NCBI GenBank assembly: GCA_944393685.1
Contig: CALYAW010000001.1
Coordinates: 267,095-331,094 of the forward strand
Direction of reading: 5' to 3'
DNA length: 64,000 bases
From: an uncultured Alphaproteobacteria bacterium
Lineage (GTDB): Bacteria > Pseudomonadota > Alphaproteobacteria > RF32 > CAG-239
The notes below the pieces were generated by a model. It saw only the letters and a list, made by a program, of their open reading frames with translations. It was not told the origin of the DNA and did not search any database. Positions 1 through 8,961 of the stretch are shown here, in pieces; positions within the stretch are counted from its first letter, which is position 1; each line of letters opens with the position of its first letter. A program made the translations under genes and the position numbers.

Positions 1-619
1 TGGGGTCTTGTTGTTTTATATGCCATGCAATAGCGTGCATCAAGTGCGTTTTTCCGAGGCCGACGCCGGAGTACAAGAACAAAGGATTAAAAGAAATATT
101 TCTGGATTCTGCGACCTTGCGTGCGGCAGCATAAGCAAACTCGTTAGTCTTGCCGACAACAAAATTATCAAATGTATATTGCGGATTCAGCGGTACCGAA
201 AGGGAGTCGTTCAAAGAGCCTTCGTTGCTATTTGCAATGAGACTATTGATTCCGGACTGATAAATATTTTGAGGTGCAGGTGTAGAGGTAATTTTTTTCA
301 ACAGTGAGCGACAAGTCGGACTGTACAAGCTATGAGGTTCTTCCTGAACTGATTGAACAATAAAATTAACATTTTTAATTGCAGGATTCTTCTTTTCCCA
401 AATTTTATGGATACGATCGCTATAATGAGTAATAACCCAGTTTCTCATAAAGCGTGTTGGCACACAGATATTCATAACGCCGTCATTGAAAGATCCCGGT
501 GTGAGAGGTTTTAACCAGCTGTCAAAAGCCGTCTCTCCAACCTCGGTTTTTAATTGGCTGCAAATCTGCCCCCATTGCTCCAGAACAGAACTATCATTAT
601 TCATTGCTTCTTCAGCCAT
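1..619 (-). CDS. dnaA: Chromosomal replication initiator DnaA (5' part, runs off window)
   Basis: DnaA binds the origin and opens the duplex to load helicase. The frame starts at an ATG at 619 (MAEEAMNND) behind a GGGGAG ribosome site and stays open to the window edge, so only about 206 residues are seen. Domain I is visible near the start ([20 protein letters not shown], then [10 protein letters not shown]). The AAA+ region begins with [19 protein letters not shown], followed by the Walker A motif GVGLGKTH near residues 185-192. The DNA-binding domain IV lies outside the window. Its neighbour rpsT is the usual alphaproteobacterial partner. Identity is certain; the start is well supported. 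Confidence 0.96.
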   Translation of the reverse strand, partial: MAEEAMNNDSSVLEQWGQICSQLKTEVGETAFDSWLKPLTPGSFNDGVMNICVPTRFMRNWVITHYSDRIHKIWEKKNPAIKNVNFIVQSVQEEPHSLYSPTCRSLLKKITSTPAPQNIYQSGINSLIANSNEGSLNDSLSVPLNPQYTFDNFVVGKTNEFAYAAARKVAESRNISFNPLFLYSGVGLGKTHLMHAIAWHIKQQDP

Positions 620-1058
620 CTTTACTCCCCAATTTAAATCAAAAAAATTAAACCCGAGATTAACCTTGCATAAATCGCTTTATATTTTTGTAAAAAATTT
701 GGCAGGAAAATTATTTTAATCTACAAAACTTTTCACAATGAATTCCCCAAGAGCGAAATATGTAGTTGTTAACAAACTAATATCTTTCAGACATTTTGTT
801 TTCGAAAAGGATTCTTTTTAGTTTCCGTTCTTAACAAATTCTTAAAAAGTGATTCGGATGTTATCTATTATTGATTCTAAAAACAACCTAAAAACGACAG
901 AACATTACAAGAACATTGCAATTAAATTCCTTGACATAGATTCTCAGCAGAGTCGCCAAGATTCGCCACTTTTAAGCACAAAAAAACACAAACCTCAACC
1001 CGTCAAAGTATTTGACGTAAAGACTTGTGTTTTTGTAAAAGAATAAAAAGATTAAGGA
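620..1058. other. Intergenic region between dnaA and rpsT
   Basis: This 439-bp AT-rich stretch holds the dnaA leader and upstream DNA. I see no cluster of consensus DnaA boxes (TTATCCACA), so I do not call an origin. A nested inverted repeat lies at 982-1034: 10-bp outer arms (982-991 and 1025-1034) around a 7-bp palindrome CGTCAAA-GTA-TTTGACG (1001-1017). A 65-codon plus-strand reading frame at 849-1046 spans the repeat but has no convincing ribosome site and is not called. Confidence 0.5.
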
Positions 1059-1080
1059 TTATAAAGCCTTAATTTTTTTA
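1053..1080. terminator. Probable intrinsic terminator after rpsT
   Basis: A 6-bp stem TTAAGG/CCTTAA with a 9-nt loop overlaps the rpsT stop codon. It is followed by T-rich DNA on both strands, so it may work in either direction; the relevant one is minus, after rpsT. Confidence 0.55.
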
Positions 1081-1319
1081 GATAAACGAGAAACCGTACG
1101 AGAAGCGGTATTGAGCTTGAAAACACCTTTGTTAACAGCTTTCATCATTTCAGATTCTGCAACCTTAAAAGCGGCGGCAGCTTGTTCTTTGTTTCCGCCC
1201 AAAATTTCAGCTTCTACTTTTTTAACAAAAGTGCGAACACGACTTCTACGAGCGCCGTTAATAACGGCTCTTTTATTATTTCTTACGATTCTATTTTTTG
1301 CCGATTTATGATTGGCCAT
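1059..1319 (-). CDS. rpsT: 30S ribosomal protein S20
   Basis: An 86-residue basic protein that binds 16S rRNA early in 30S assembly. The N-terminus MANHKSAKNRIVRNNKRAVI and the later motif NTASRTVSRLSKKI are typical of bacterial S20, and the length matches the family. It stands alone, transcribed towards dnaA as in many alphaproteobacteria. Start is ATG at 1319 with a weak purine-rich region (GGATGAAG) upstream. Certain. Confidence 0.97.
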   Translation of the reverse strand: MANHKSAKNRIVRNNKRAVINGARRSRVRTFVKKVEAEILGGNKEQAAAAFKVAESEMMKAVNKGVFKLNTASRTVSRLSKKIKAL

Positions 1320-1430
1320 TTTTCTTCATCCATTTCCAAAAAAGTTAAAGACAAGTTTTTAAATGTAATGCTTTATAAACTCTAAGTGCTTCGGAAGTCA
1401 ACAATAATTTTGTTGTCATAGCCGATTCTC

Positions 1431-2186
1431 TTACGTTTTTTGCTCAAATTGACTTAAAATTTGCTGAAATTCGGGGGTATTTAATGCTAGACGGCAGCTT
1501 TTTGCTTCCAATTCATATCCGTTACTCAAATTCATATCTTCAACCTGATTGATTGTTTCCTTTGCCTGAATGACGGCTTGATAGGGAAGGGAAGATATTC
1601 GCATTGCGACTTTGAGAGCCTCGTCATCCAGATCAATAAGATTAACGACGCGGCTGATAAGTCCGCAGTTAACAGCTTCTTCGGCAGAAATAGCTTTTCC
1701 TGTCAAAATTGCTTCCATGGTTTTAGCTTTTCCGATGGAATGAACCAGTCTCGTACAACCGCCGAACGATGGAATGAAGCCGATGCTGACCTCAGGGTAT
1801 CCAAATTGGGCGGATTCGGAAGCTAAAATAATATCACAGGCTAACGCCAAATCACATCCAATACCGAGAGCATATCCGGAAACAGAGGCAATTAAGGGTT
1901 TTGCGCAATGAGCAATTTTAGCGAATTCATCTTTCCATGCTTTAAGGGCAAAACTTTGTTGAGAAACTTCGGAGCTAAGTTCGGCAATGTCAATACCCGA
2001 AGCAAAAACATCTGGTTGACCTTTAATGATAATTGTGCGGATAGCATCATCATATTCCCATGTTTGCACCTGATAAGAAATATCATTCAGCATTTCTAAG
2101 GTAATAGCGTTAGCTTTTTCAACTCTATTTAAGGTTATTATTCCGATATTGCCGTTTGTTTCAATCAGGATATTAGATTCTTCCAT
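1431..2186 (-). CDS. Enoyl-CoA hydratase/isomerase (crotonase) family protein
   Basis: A 251-residue crotonase-fold enzyme, expected to act on acyl-CoA thioesters. Visible family motifs are the first oxyanion-hole segment FASGIDIAEL, the second SGYALGIGCDLALACD, and PEVSIGFIPSFGGCTRL. The second catalytic Glu (E in PE) is kept, but the position of the first catalytic Glu in classical hydratases (GGGCELA) is Asp here (GIGCDLA). The reaction may therefore be a standard hydration with Asp or another crotonase reaction. It sits between rpsT and mutM, a conserved alphaproteobacterial position. Family is sure, substrate unknown. Confidence 0.9.
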   Translation of the reverse strand: MEESNILIETNGNIGIITLNRVEKANAITLEMLNDISYQVQTWEYDDAIRTIIIKGQPDVFASGIDIAELSSEVSQQSFALKAWKDEFAKIAHCAKPLIASVSGYALGIGCDLALACDIILASESAQFGYPEVSIGFIPSFGGCTRLVHSIGKAKTMEAILTGKAISAEEAVNCGLISRVVNLIDLDDEALKVAMRISSLPYQAVIQAKETINQVEDMNLSNGYELEAKSCRLALNTPEFQQILSQFEQKT

Positions 2187-2195
2187 ATTTTTTTC

Positions 2196-2552
2196 CTACA
2201 TTTTGCTTTTAACTGTAACTCTTATTGTTAAAGGTTTTTTCGATTCGCAAGAAATATCCATTACCTCACCTTCTCTTTCAAAGACGAGAGTGTCTTTTCT
2301 TTTTCCTTGAAAATACCAACCAAATTCAGGTAGGTTTTTTATATAAAATTGCTGTACCTGAGAGCAAGAAAGGGTATCGCTGGTTAACAAAGTATCAACA
2401 AGGCGACTTTCTTCATTTCCGAAAGAAATATTGTCATTACTCGGTTGTATCATCCCTTCAGGCATGGGAACATCTTCAAGTCCTTCTATAAATGCAGCCT
2501 TGCTATCAAAACAGATTAGGCAGGAAATAAATATAAGAATCAGCTGTTTCAT
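2196..2552 (-). CDS. Small secreted protein of unknown function
   Basis: A 118-residue protein with a clear signal peptide (MKQLILIFISCLICFDSKAA), so it is probably periplasmic or surface located. The mature part has a DVPMPEGM segment and a pattern of short strands ending TIRVTVKSKM. It has two Cys residues (LSCSQ and ISCESK) that could form a disulfide. It lies between mutM and ech in the same direction with small gaps, so it is likely cotranscribed. I do not recognise a function. Confidence 0.75.
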   Translation of the reverse strand: MKQLILIFISCLICFDSKAAFIEGLEDVPMPEGMIQPSNDNISFGNEESRLVDTLLTSDTLSCSQVQQFYIKNLPEFGWYFQGKRKDTLVFEREGEVMDISCESKKPLTIRVTVKSKM

Positions 2553-2562
2553 TTTTTTATTC

Positions 2563-3402
2563 CTATTTTTGTTTAACCGGACAATAAAAGCTGGATCGAC
2601 CAGCTAAAACGACTTTGCGGATTCCCCCCGTTTTTGCCGTATTACATATACACTGAGGACATTTTTGCCCAGTTTTATTATAAACACAATGTAAATTTTG
2701 AAAATACCCCAGACTTCCATCAGGTTTTTCATAGTCTTTTAATGTCGAACCGCCTGCGGCAATGGCGTTTTTAAGCGTTTCGCGAATAGCAGAAATTAGT
2801 TCTCCGCACTCAACCATGCTGAGTTTATTAGCAGCTCTCAAAGGTGAAATTTGGGCCAAAAAAAGGGCTTCGGAAGCATATATATTACCGATTCCAACAA
2901 TTATTTTTTGATCTAGGAGAGCTGCTTTTATAGGGATTTTTTTCTTTCTCAGCTTATCAAAAAGGTAATTTGGCGTTAATTTATCATCGAAAGGTTCAAG
3001 CCCCATTTCTGAAAATAGCGATATTTCACTTAATTTGGAAGTCTCACAACAAATAAAAAGGCCAAAACGTCGAGCATCATTATAAATCATATATCCGTTT
3101 GAGGTTCTAATTATGATGTGATCGTGCTTATTCAGTACAATAGGTAGCTGATCACAAATGTGCACTTTTCCACTCATGCCCAAATGCCAAACGATACTTT
3201 GATTATTATCAAGGTTTATAATGATATATTTGGCGCGTCGCGCATAGCCGATAATTTGAGTGTTTCTCAAGATTTCTTCAATATTGTCGGAAACAGGAAC
3301 GCGCAAAAAACGATTGCGGACAATAACATCTTCGATTTTTGCTTTTCCGATATGGTGTTCAATAGCTGTTTTAATCGTTTCTACTTCTGGTAATTCTGGC
3401 AT
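2563..3402 (-). CDS. mutM: Formamidopyrimidine-DNA glycosylase (MutM/Fpg)
   Basis: Bifunctional glycosylase/AP lyase that removes 8-oxoguanine and formamidopyrimidines. The N-terminus MPELPEVETIK carries the catalytic Pro and Glu (residues 2 and 3); Lys58 is in the expected ARRAKY motif; helix-two-turn-helix residues GIGNIYASEALF are present. Length (279) is normal. The C-terminal zinc finger is odd: it begins CPQC-I-C, the gap to the next Cys is 22 residues instead of about 16, and the protein ends FYCPVKQK, so the fourth canonical Cys is a Lys. An extra Cys after the first pair might replace it. Identity is sure. Confidence 0.95.
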   Translation of the reverse strand: MPELPEVETIKTAIEHHIGKAKIEDVIVRNRFLRVPVSDNIEEILRNTQIIGYARRAKYIIINLDNNQSIVWHLGMSGKVHICDQLPIVLNKHDHIIIRTSNGYMIYNDARRFGLFICCETSKLSEISLFSEMGLEPFDDKLTPNYLFDKLRKKKIPIKAALLDQKIIVGIGNIYASEALFLAQISPLRAANKLSMVECGELISAIRETLKNAIAAGGSTLKDYEKPDGSLGYFQNLHCVYNKTGQKCPQCICNTAKTGGIRKVVLAGRSSFYCPVKQK

Positions 3403-3537
3403 GTATACCTCTATAACGCTTTTTTAATACTAAATAAAATTTAGATAAGATACAAGGAATATCATCTTGAAAAGAATAAGGAATGACAAATAAAAAATTA
3501 TAGATTACATTAATCCGGTTAATTTGGAAAAGAACGA

Positions 3538-4083
3538 ATGAAAAGAACACCACGCCGCAGCAAATATTTTGCTCCACAAAACGAAGACACATACCACAAG
3601 TGTGATTATCCCGGATGCACGGAGGCCGGAGAATATCGCGCACCCAAAGATCGAGGATTAAGAGAATATTACTGGTTTTGTCTCAAACATGTCCAAGAGT
3701 ATAATGCCAAATGGAATTATTATGATGGGTATGACAATGCGGAGGAAACAGAAAGTACGCATGATAAATTTCGAAGATTTCGTTTCAGCTCAAAAATAAA
3801 ATATAATTTTGGTTTTGATTTTAACGGTAACTTTGAATTTGTTGATGGTTATAATCCGCAATTTTCTCCGATGACAGAAATACGCTTTACCGCACAAGAG
3901 CGACAATGTTTGAGGATATTGGAAATAGATATAGAAGATTTGAACGTTGCAGAACTCAAAAAGCAGTATAAAAAAATGGCAAAAAAATATCATCCGGATC
4001 TTAATCAAGAAGATAAAGAAGCGGAAGAGAAATTCAAACTAATAAGCACAGGTTACAAAACAATACTTAACAAGATTTCTTAA
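3538..4083 (+). CDS. J-domain protein with N-terminal Cys motif
   Basis: A 181-residue co-chaperone-like protein. Residues about 125-181 form a J domain with the essential HPD ([11 protein letters not shown]), which stimulates Hsp70 ATPase activity. The N-terminal half has a possible metal site, CDYPGC followed by FCLKH. This domain order, unlike classical DnaJ with its N-terminal J domain, matches a family found in many alphaproteobacteria. ATG start with a GGAAAAG ribosome site. It converges with the next gene and the stop codons overlap by 4 bp. Confidence 0.88.
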   Translation: MKRTPRRSKYFAPQNEDTYHKCDYPGCTEAGEYRAPKDRGLREYYWFCLKHVQEYNAKWNYYDGYDNAEETESTHDKFRRFRFSSKIKYNFGFDFNGNFEFVDGYNPQFSPMTEIRFTAQERQCLRILEIDIEDLNVAELKKQYKKMAKKYHPDLNQEDKEAEEKFKLISTGYKTILNKIS

Positions 4084-4904
4084 TCGCGTTCTTTTTCGAT
4101 TTTCTTGATTGTCTCTTGATTCTTTTTGGATAAATTGGGGTTTTTTTCTTTTATTGTTTTTGCAGTTGCTTTTTTGTTTTTGCGGCCTGATTTTTTAAGA
4201 ATAATCTCCGCTACTTTATTATCATCGACATTTCGCTCTCCGGCATTGATAATGTCATCAATTTTTAGGCCTTCAATGGCTTTGAGCTCAGCCTCTTTTC
4301 CTTGCATGGCCACTCTTTTTATACGTTTAATTCCTCGCAGTAAATTAACCGTTTCTCCCTTTGAAAGTTGGCGGGTGCTGATTTTTGCCTTGCTCATGAC
4401 ATCATCTTTAAGTATTTTTTCAAAGTCACGAGAGTTAATGGTTGCATCCTGCATATTTTTATTTATGATTTTTTTATCAATGTTTCCGAACCCGAACTCT
4501 TTTGATAGTTGGTTAGCCATCCGAATGGCACTCATTTTCCCGGCATCTTGTTGCAGTTTTTGGTTATTGAGAGTGTTTTCGCGAATACCAAGTTGTTTAC
4601 GTTCGTCTTCATACAAGGCGTTAATCAAAGAAGAATTCATTTCATTGGGTAAGAAGGTATAATAATCTTCATCTTCTTCATCCTCATCATAAACGTCTTT
4701 GATTTTTTTTCTTAATTTTTTTAAACCTTTGGGCAAATCATTTGGAAGAGGGCGTTGGACATTATTAACGGTTACAGGCTTTTTAGCTTTAGCTTCATCT
4801 TCTAAAGCTTTTTCTTTGTCAACTCGGCGAGATAATTTTTCAGCAGTTCCGAACCCTTTGTTTTTTTTCCATTCTATATTCGGGTTTGCCGTTTCGTTAT
4901 CCAT
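4080..4904 (-). CDS. Highly charged protein of unknown function
   Basis: About 274 residues, very rich in Lys, Glu, Asp and Asn, with an acidic run in the first third ([10 protein letters not shown]) and long predicted helices without membrane segments. The open frame begins at a TTG at 4916, but the ATG at 4904 follows a good GGAGAAC site and is preferred. No signal peptide. The C-terminus is strongly basic ([16 protein letters not shown]), so nucleic-acid contact is possible but unproven. I do not recognise the family. Confidence 0.7.
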   Translation of the reverse strand: MDNETANPNIEWKKNKGFGTAEKLSRRVDKEKALEDEAKAKKPVTVNNVQRPLPNDLPKGLKKLRKKIKDVYDEDEEDEDYYTFLPNEMNSSLINALYEDERKQLGIRENTLNNQKLQQDAGKMSAIRMANQLSKEFGFGNIDKKIINKNMQDATINSRDFEKILKDDVMSKAKISTRQLSKGETVNLLRGIKRIKRVAMQGKEAELKAIEGLKIDDIINAGERNVDDNKVAEIILKKSGRKNKKATAKTIKEKNPNLSKKNQETIKKIEKERD

Positions 4905-5007
4905 TTTGTTCTCCAAAATACTTTTGTATATTATAAATTCTTATGTTTTATTTACCATACAGTCAGTCTCGCATAAAAAGATTTTTTTGTCAAATTATTT
5001 CCAAAAA

Positions 5008-6687
5008 TCATTGTCTGCGATAAGTAATGATAAGAGAGCCGTCAGATAAATTACGCGCGGCAATTTCCAGAGAGTCTCCGCATGTTCTGTTAAGGATGAA
5101 GGATTTTGTTGTCATGGACAATAAGTGTCCGGCAATATCCTTTTTTAATTTTTCCCAATCAATATCAGTAGCCAAAAATTTTTTCTGCGATTCTAGCAAT
5201 TCATCTAAATTGGGTTCTCCATCTAAAAAAGTTTTATTTGCTTGCCAGAGTTTAAGATAAGCCTCATTGTACAAAGTTAAACGTCCGTTTGAACCAAAGA
5301 TTAGGATAGCATCAAAAATATTTTCCATAATTTCTTGTTGTACGGAAAGCAGAGCATTATAAGCACTTGTAGTTGCCAACTTATCAGAAATATCTTCATA
5401 GGCAAAAATAAGGCCGCCCATTGGATAGGGAGCACGTAATCGACTTAGCGTCTTCCCGTTGGGCAAATGCAACATATCTTTTTGAGGCTCAATAATTTGA
5501 GAAAATTTTTTTTGTTCTTCTGCCTTAAATAAAAGATAATCAGGCACTTCTGGCAGCAATCTTTTTTCTCGAACGACATCCAAAAACATCGAATAAGTTG
5601 GAGAGCTTTCAAGCCATTCTTGATCTAATTTCCATAATTCTGCAAAAGAAGAATTGTGAAAAGCAAGTTTAAAATGCTGATCAAAAACAGCAAAAGCAGT
5701 TCCCAAAGTTCTCAAAATTTCAAGTTGCGCGTTTTGATGCAGCTTCAAATTGCGTTTAAGTTCTTCCAATTCATTAACATCAATAAGAGCGCCTGTTGTA
5801 TATATGTTTTCAAGATTTTCCTCTGCATGAAAAGGAACCTCGAATGCTTTCATCATTATTCTTTGGCCATTTTTGACAATGCTGACGGTTGATTTCTGAG
5901 CTTTATTTGTATCTTGAGCTTTCTGGGCTAAGGCTTTTGAGGCGCTGTCACCGCTGCTGGTTGTAATTTCATTTTCTCCATCTAAAGAAGTGTTCCGAGA
6001 CTTGTTAAGGTATTCACTGAATTTTTTGTTAAAATCAATTATTTTAAGGTCATTTCCACGAAGCCAAACAGGGAAAGGAAGGTTGTCTAATAAATCGCGC
6101 ACCTGCTGCAATTCCTTAGAAATAGCTTTTTTAGCATTTTCAAGTTCCATGATTTTGTTTGTTTCAAAGCTAACATCACGAAACCAAATCATATCGCAAT
6201 AAATATTGCCGTCAGCACCGTTAATTCGAGACCCTACCAAGCGTATATATCTGTTTGAGCTTTTTAGCGCGAATTCATCGTCAAAAGAAATACCTTCATC
6301 ATGCAAGAAGTCTACATATTTACGGATTCTCTTAATGTCTTCTTTGTAAAAATTTTTAAGGATTTCTTCAAATCCTGATTTTGTCCCGTTAGGAAGATTC
6401 ATGAGAACAGCCAAACGTCTGGAGCATCTTTCAACGATATATTTCCGAGGATCATTAACTTTTTGGTCTGGATATATAAAAGCAAAATATCCATCTCGGG
6501 AAGCATATAAAGTTTCGGCATAGCGTTCACGATCTCGATTTAGAAAATAATTTTTTTGTCTCAATTTGAGAATGTTAAATATCTCAACAATAGCAAAGCT
6601 GATAACAATAATACAAGCAGCAAAAACGACATGCCAAAATTCAGGAGCGGCATAGTAAATATCTAGCAAAAGCGGCTTGTCAATCAT
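5008..6687 (-). CDS. Membrane-anchored multi-PAS protein lacking a kinase module
   Basis: 559 residues. One membrane segment lies near the N-terminus (FWHVVFAACIIVISFAIVEI). PAS-like units follow around residues 195-300, 320-420 and 440-540 (for example LLDNLPFPVWLRGNDLKIID, then TAFAVFDQHFKLAFHNSSFA). Alphaproteobacterial homologues in this layout are sensor histidine kinases with HisKA and ATPase domains after the last PAS. Here the protein ends with SLEIAARNLSDGSLIITYRRQ-stop, exactly where the kinase would begin, and the next 90 bases hold no kinase remnant. It is either a signalling adaptor or a decayed sensor. Divergent from tsaB. Confidence 0.85.
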   Translation of the reverse strand: MIDKPLLLDIYYAAPEFWHVVFAACIIVISFAIVEIFNILKLRQKNYFLNRDRERYAETLYASRDGYFAFIYPDQKVNDPRKYIVERCSRRLAVLMNLPNGTKSGFEEILKNFYKEDIKRIRKYVDFLHDEGISFDDEFALKSSNRYIRLVGSRINGADGNIYCDMIWFRDVSFETNKIMELENAKKAISKELQQVRDLLDNLPFPVWLRGNDLKIIDFNKKFSEYLNKSRNTSLDGENEITTSSGDSASKALAQKAQDTNKAQKSTVSIVKNGQRIMMKAFEVPFHAEENLENIYTTGALIDVNELEELKRNLKLHQNAQLEILRTLGTAFAVFDQHFKLAFHNSSFAELWKLDQEWLESSPTYSMFLDVVREKRLLPEVPDYLLFKAEEQKKFSQIIEPQKDMLHLPNGKTLSRLRAPYPMGGLIFAYEDISDKLATTSAYNALLSVQQEIMENIFDAILIFGSNGRLTLYNEAYLKLWQANKTFLDGEPNLDELLESQKKFLATDIDWEKLKKDIAGHLLSMTTKSFILNRTCGDSLEIAARNLSDGSLIITYRRQ

Positions 6688-6778
6688 TGAAACGATAATC
6701 CATAAAAGTGTTGTGTTAAAAGAGATTTTATTATATAACCCAGATTAATTAAACTCATTTTTTTTATAAGTGGAAAAC

Positions 6779-7444
6779 ATGTATATATTAGCTTTTGATA
6801 CGACAGCAGCGCAATGTGCAATAATATTACAAAAAGAGGATAAAGTTATAAGCCGTTTTTGTGAATATATGGATTTTGGACAATCGGAAGTGCTTATTCC
6901 GCAAATCCAAAAAATGTTGTTATCAGCAGAAATATCTTTTGAAAAAATAGAGATGGTTTTAGTTTGTGTAGGTCCCGGATCATTTACAGGAGTAAGAGCC
7001 GGTATTTCGGCCGCAAGAACGTTTCAATTAGCGTGTCCGGATATGTTGCTTGGGGGAGTATCTTCATTTGAAGCCTATGCGGAGGGTTTGGAGAAAGAAG
7101 AACGAGGAGAGATAAACGCTGTCATAATAGAAACAAAACGAGACGATTTTTATATCCAATTATTTGATCGCGATTTACACAAGATAACGCAACCTCAGGC
7201 TTTGCACTATGATGACATAATTCCTTTGTTGAGACATAAAAAAATTTCTCTTATAGGAGATGGCGTAGAACGTTTTTTGTCAAAAAACAGTGGCTTGAGT
7301 CTTCATTGTATCAAAATGTCGGATGGAATAGACGTTTCGAACATGATAAGCGTCGGCCTCAAAGATTTAGCCGAGGGACGCCTAGACTATCCAAAGCCGC
7401 TGTATTTGCGAGCTCCAGATGTGGGAACACCCAAAAACCATTAA
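6779..7444 (+). CDS. tsaB: tRNA threonylcarbamoyladenosine biosynthesis protein TsaB
   Basis: TsaB partners TsaD (and TsaE) to place threonylcarbamoyl on A37 of ANN-decoding tRNAs. The N-terminus YILAFDTTAAQCAI and the motif CVGPGSFTGVRAGISAART are diagnostic of the ASKHA fold. About 221 residues, normal for the family. A GTG at 6770 is in frame, but ATG at 6779 gives the canonical N-terminus behind GTGGA. It lacks the usual rimI neighbour and converges with a TPR gene, overlapping by 4 bp. Confidence 0.94.
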   Translation: MYILAFDTTAAQCAIILQKEDKVISRFCEYMDFGQSEVLIPQIQKMLLSAEISFEKIEMVLVCVGPGSFTGVRAGISAARTFQLACPDMLLGGVSSFEAYAEGLEKEERGEINAVIIETKRDDFYIQLFDRDLHKITQPQALHYDDIIPLLRHKKISLIGDGVERFLSKNSGLSLHCIKMSDGIDVSNMISVGLKDLAEGRLDYPKPLYLRAPDVGTPKNH

Positions 7445-8859
7445 GCAGTTTGCCTTGAAGCATCGCTAAGCATATTGTGAATGGTTAAGCGCAAGTCATC
7501 ATTATGATGCGCTTCAATGAGTTCAATAATCTCAATTTCTTGTTTGTCCAATCTACGGTTAATACCGAGAGAATCATAAAATTGTTTACTGCTGTTATAT
7601 AGTTTAGCTGCTTGCAAGCTGTTACCTTGGTCATATAGATGTTGTGACAGATGTTTGTGCGCATTTGCCAATTCACGGGCGTTAATCTCTTCATCGGCAA
7701 AGTTAACAGCGTTTTGGTAAGCCCAAATGGCTTTGTTAATAGAGCCTGCGCGCAAATACATGTCTCCGACCCTGCTCCATGCATTTGCATTATTGGGAGA
7801 CAATTCGATTGATAGCTCAAAGGCGCCTGTTGCCAACATAACGTCATTTGATGCAGCCAAAGTACCAAAGACACAGGCCTGTTCGGCCACAGTTTTATAT
7901 AGAGCATCACGTTTGGCTTCATTGGTAGATTGAGCAGCTTTTTCGATTCCGTTATCCATAAGATTTTCAAGTAAAGTGAGGGCCAAAGAGGAATCACCTT
8001 TTGCCAAATGATAGAGGGCCTCCTCTTCGTCAGGGAGATTGGCGGTCGTTGGCAATTTAGAAAAGGCTTGATTACGGGACAAATCAACAAAATATTTGAT
8101 AGAGTCGATTGTTTGCAAAATATCATCTTCAGAATTAAGATTTTGGTTGCGGAACATTACTGTTTGAGCAATTTTAAGATCATCGACGCCGCGCCCGAGC
8201 ATATCAATAATTAAACCGAGGAGATCACTGAGTTCTTTATGTGTTTGATGATAAGACAAAGCGGAGGCATCGGTAACGGGAGCGATTTTTTCTTGAGCTA
8301 ACATACCCTTTTTCCAGTCCAAGTCAATCTGAGGAGAGTTTCTGGAATTTTTACGGACGGCAGAGTCGTGAATTTGCTCTTCCTTTTCTTCGTTTTTTTC
8401 TTTTTCTTGCAGCTTGGCTTCATCTATAATTTTTTGCTCTTTGTCTTTTTGTCTTTTCTCTTCGGCGGCAGCTTGCTCTAAGATGCTTTGATTTCGCTCA
8501 GCTCTGGCCATATCCAGTTCTTTCTGAAGCTCTTTTTCAAGCTCCATGTCTCTTTCTTGATTGCGGATAATTTCTTGTAATCGTTCGGCATCTTCTTCAT
8601 TAAAGATATCATCATCTTCTTCAATAACGTCGTTTTGGGGCTCTTTTTTCAAAAAAGCGACAATTGTCTTTACATAAATTATTATGATAAGGAATAAGAA
8701 TAAAATAAGCGCTAGGATCATCAGGATAATAGAAACCAAGCGCAAGTTATTTGCGCCCGACAGATAGCCGTCAATAAGACCTGTCAGCAAATCAATCTTA
8801 CCCGATATTGTGCCTATTATATCAACTGAAGAAAATATGGTTACGAGTTGTTCATACAT
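7441..8859 (-). CDS. Membrane-anchored coiled-coil/TPR protein
   Basis: About 472 residues from the ATG at 8859 (MYEQLVTIF); the frame is open upstream to a TTG at 8946 and an ATG at 8886, and no start has a strong ribosome site. One membrane segment (LVSIILMILALILFLFLIII) is followed by a charged Glu/Lys-rich coiled coil, then a C-terminal domain with TPR-like helices (AFELSIELSPNNANAWSRVG, AIWAYQNAVNF). Such proteins usually scaffold assemblies at the inner membrane. No specific function can be named. Confidence 0.78.
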   Translation of the reverse strand: MYEQLVTIFSSVDIIGTISGKIDLLTGLIDGYLSGANNLRLVSIILMILALILFLFLIIIIYVKTIVAFLKKEPQNDVIEEDDDIFNEEDAERLQEIIRNQERDMELEKELQKELDMARAERNQSILEQAAAEEKRQKDKEQKIIDEAKLQEKEKNEEKEEQIHDSAVRKNSRNSPQIDLDWKKGMLAQEKIAPVTDASALSYHQTHKELSDLLGLIIDMLGRGVDDLKIAQTVMFRNQNLNSEDDILQTIDSIKYFVDLSRNQAFSKLPTTANLPDEEEALYHLAKGDSSLALTLLENLMDNGIEKAAQSTNEAKRDALYKTVAEQACVFGTLAASNDVMLATGAFELSIELSPNNANAWSRVGDMYLRAGSINKAIWAYQNAVNFADEEINARELANAHKHLSQHLYDQGNSLQAAKLYNSSKQFYDSLGINRRLDKQEIEIIELIEAHHNDDLRLTIHNMLSDASRQTA

Positions 8860-8961
8860 GTTTTTCAAACCATTTACAAAATACATTTTAAGAGATAGAA
8901 TGTCAAGAAAAATAGGGTTTAGCCCCTTAAGCTTCAAACAATACAAGAAAAAGATTTAACA

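Noticed and set aside
849..1046. 65-codon plus-strand frame between dnaA and rpsT
   Set aside because: No convincing ribosome site, overlaps an inverted repeat, low-complexity Lys-rich translation; not enough support for a gene.
620..1058. Possible oriC next to dnaA
   Set aside because: No cluster of TTATCCACA-like boxes and no clear unwinding element; many alphaproteobacterial origins are not beside dnaA.
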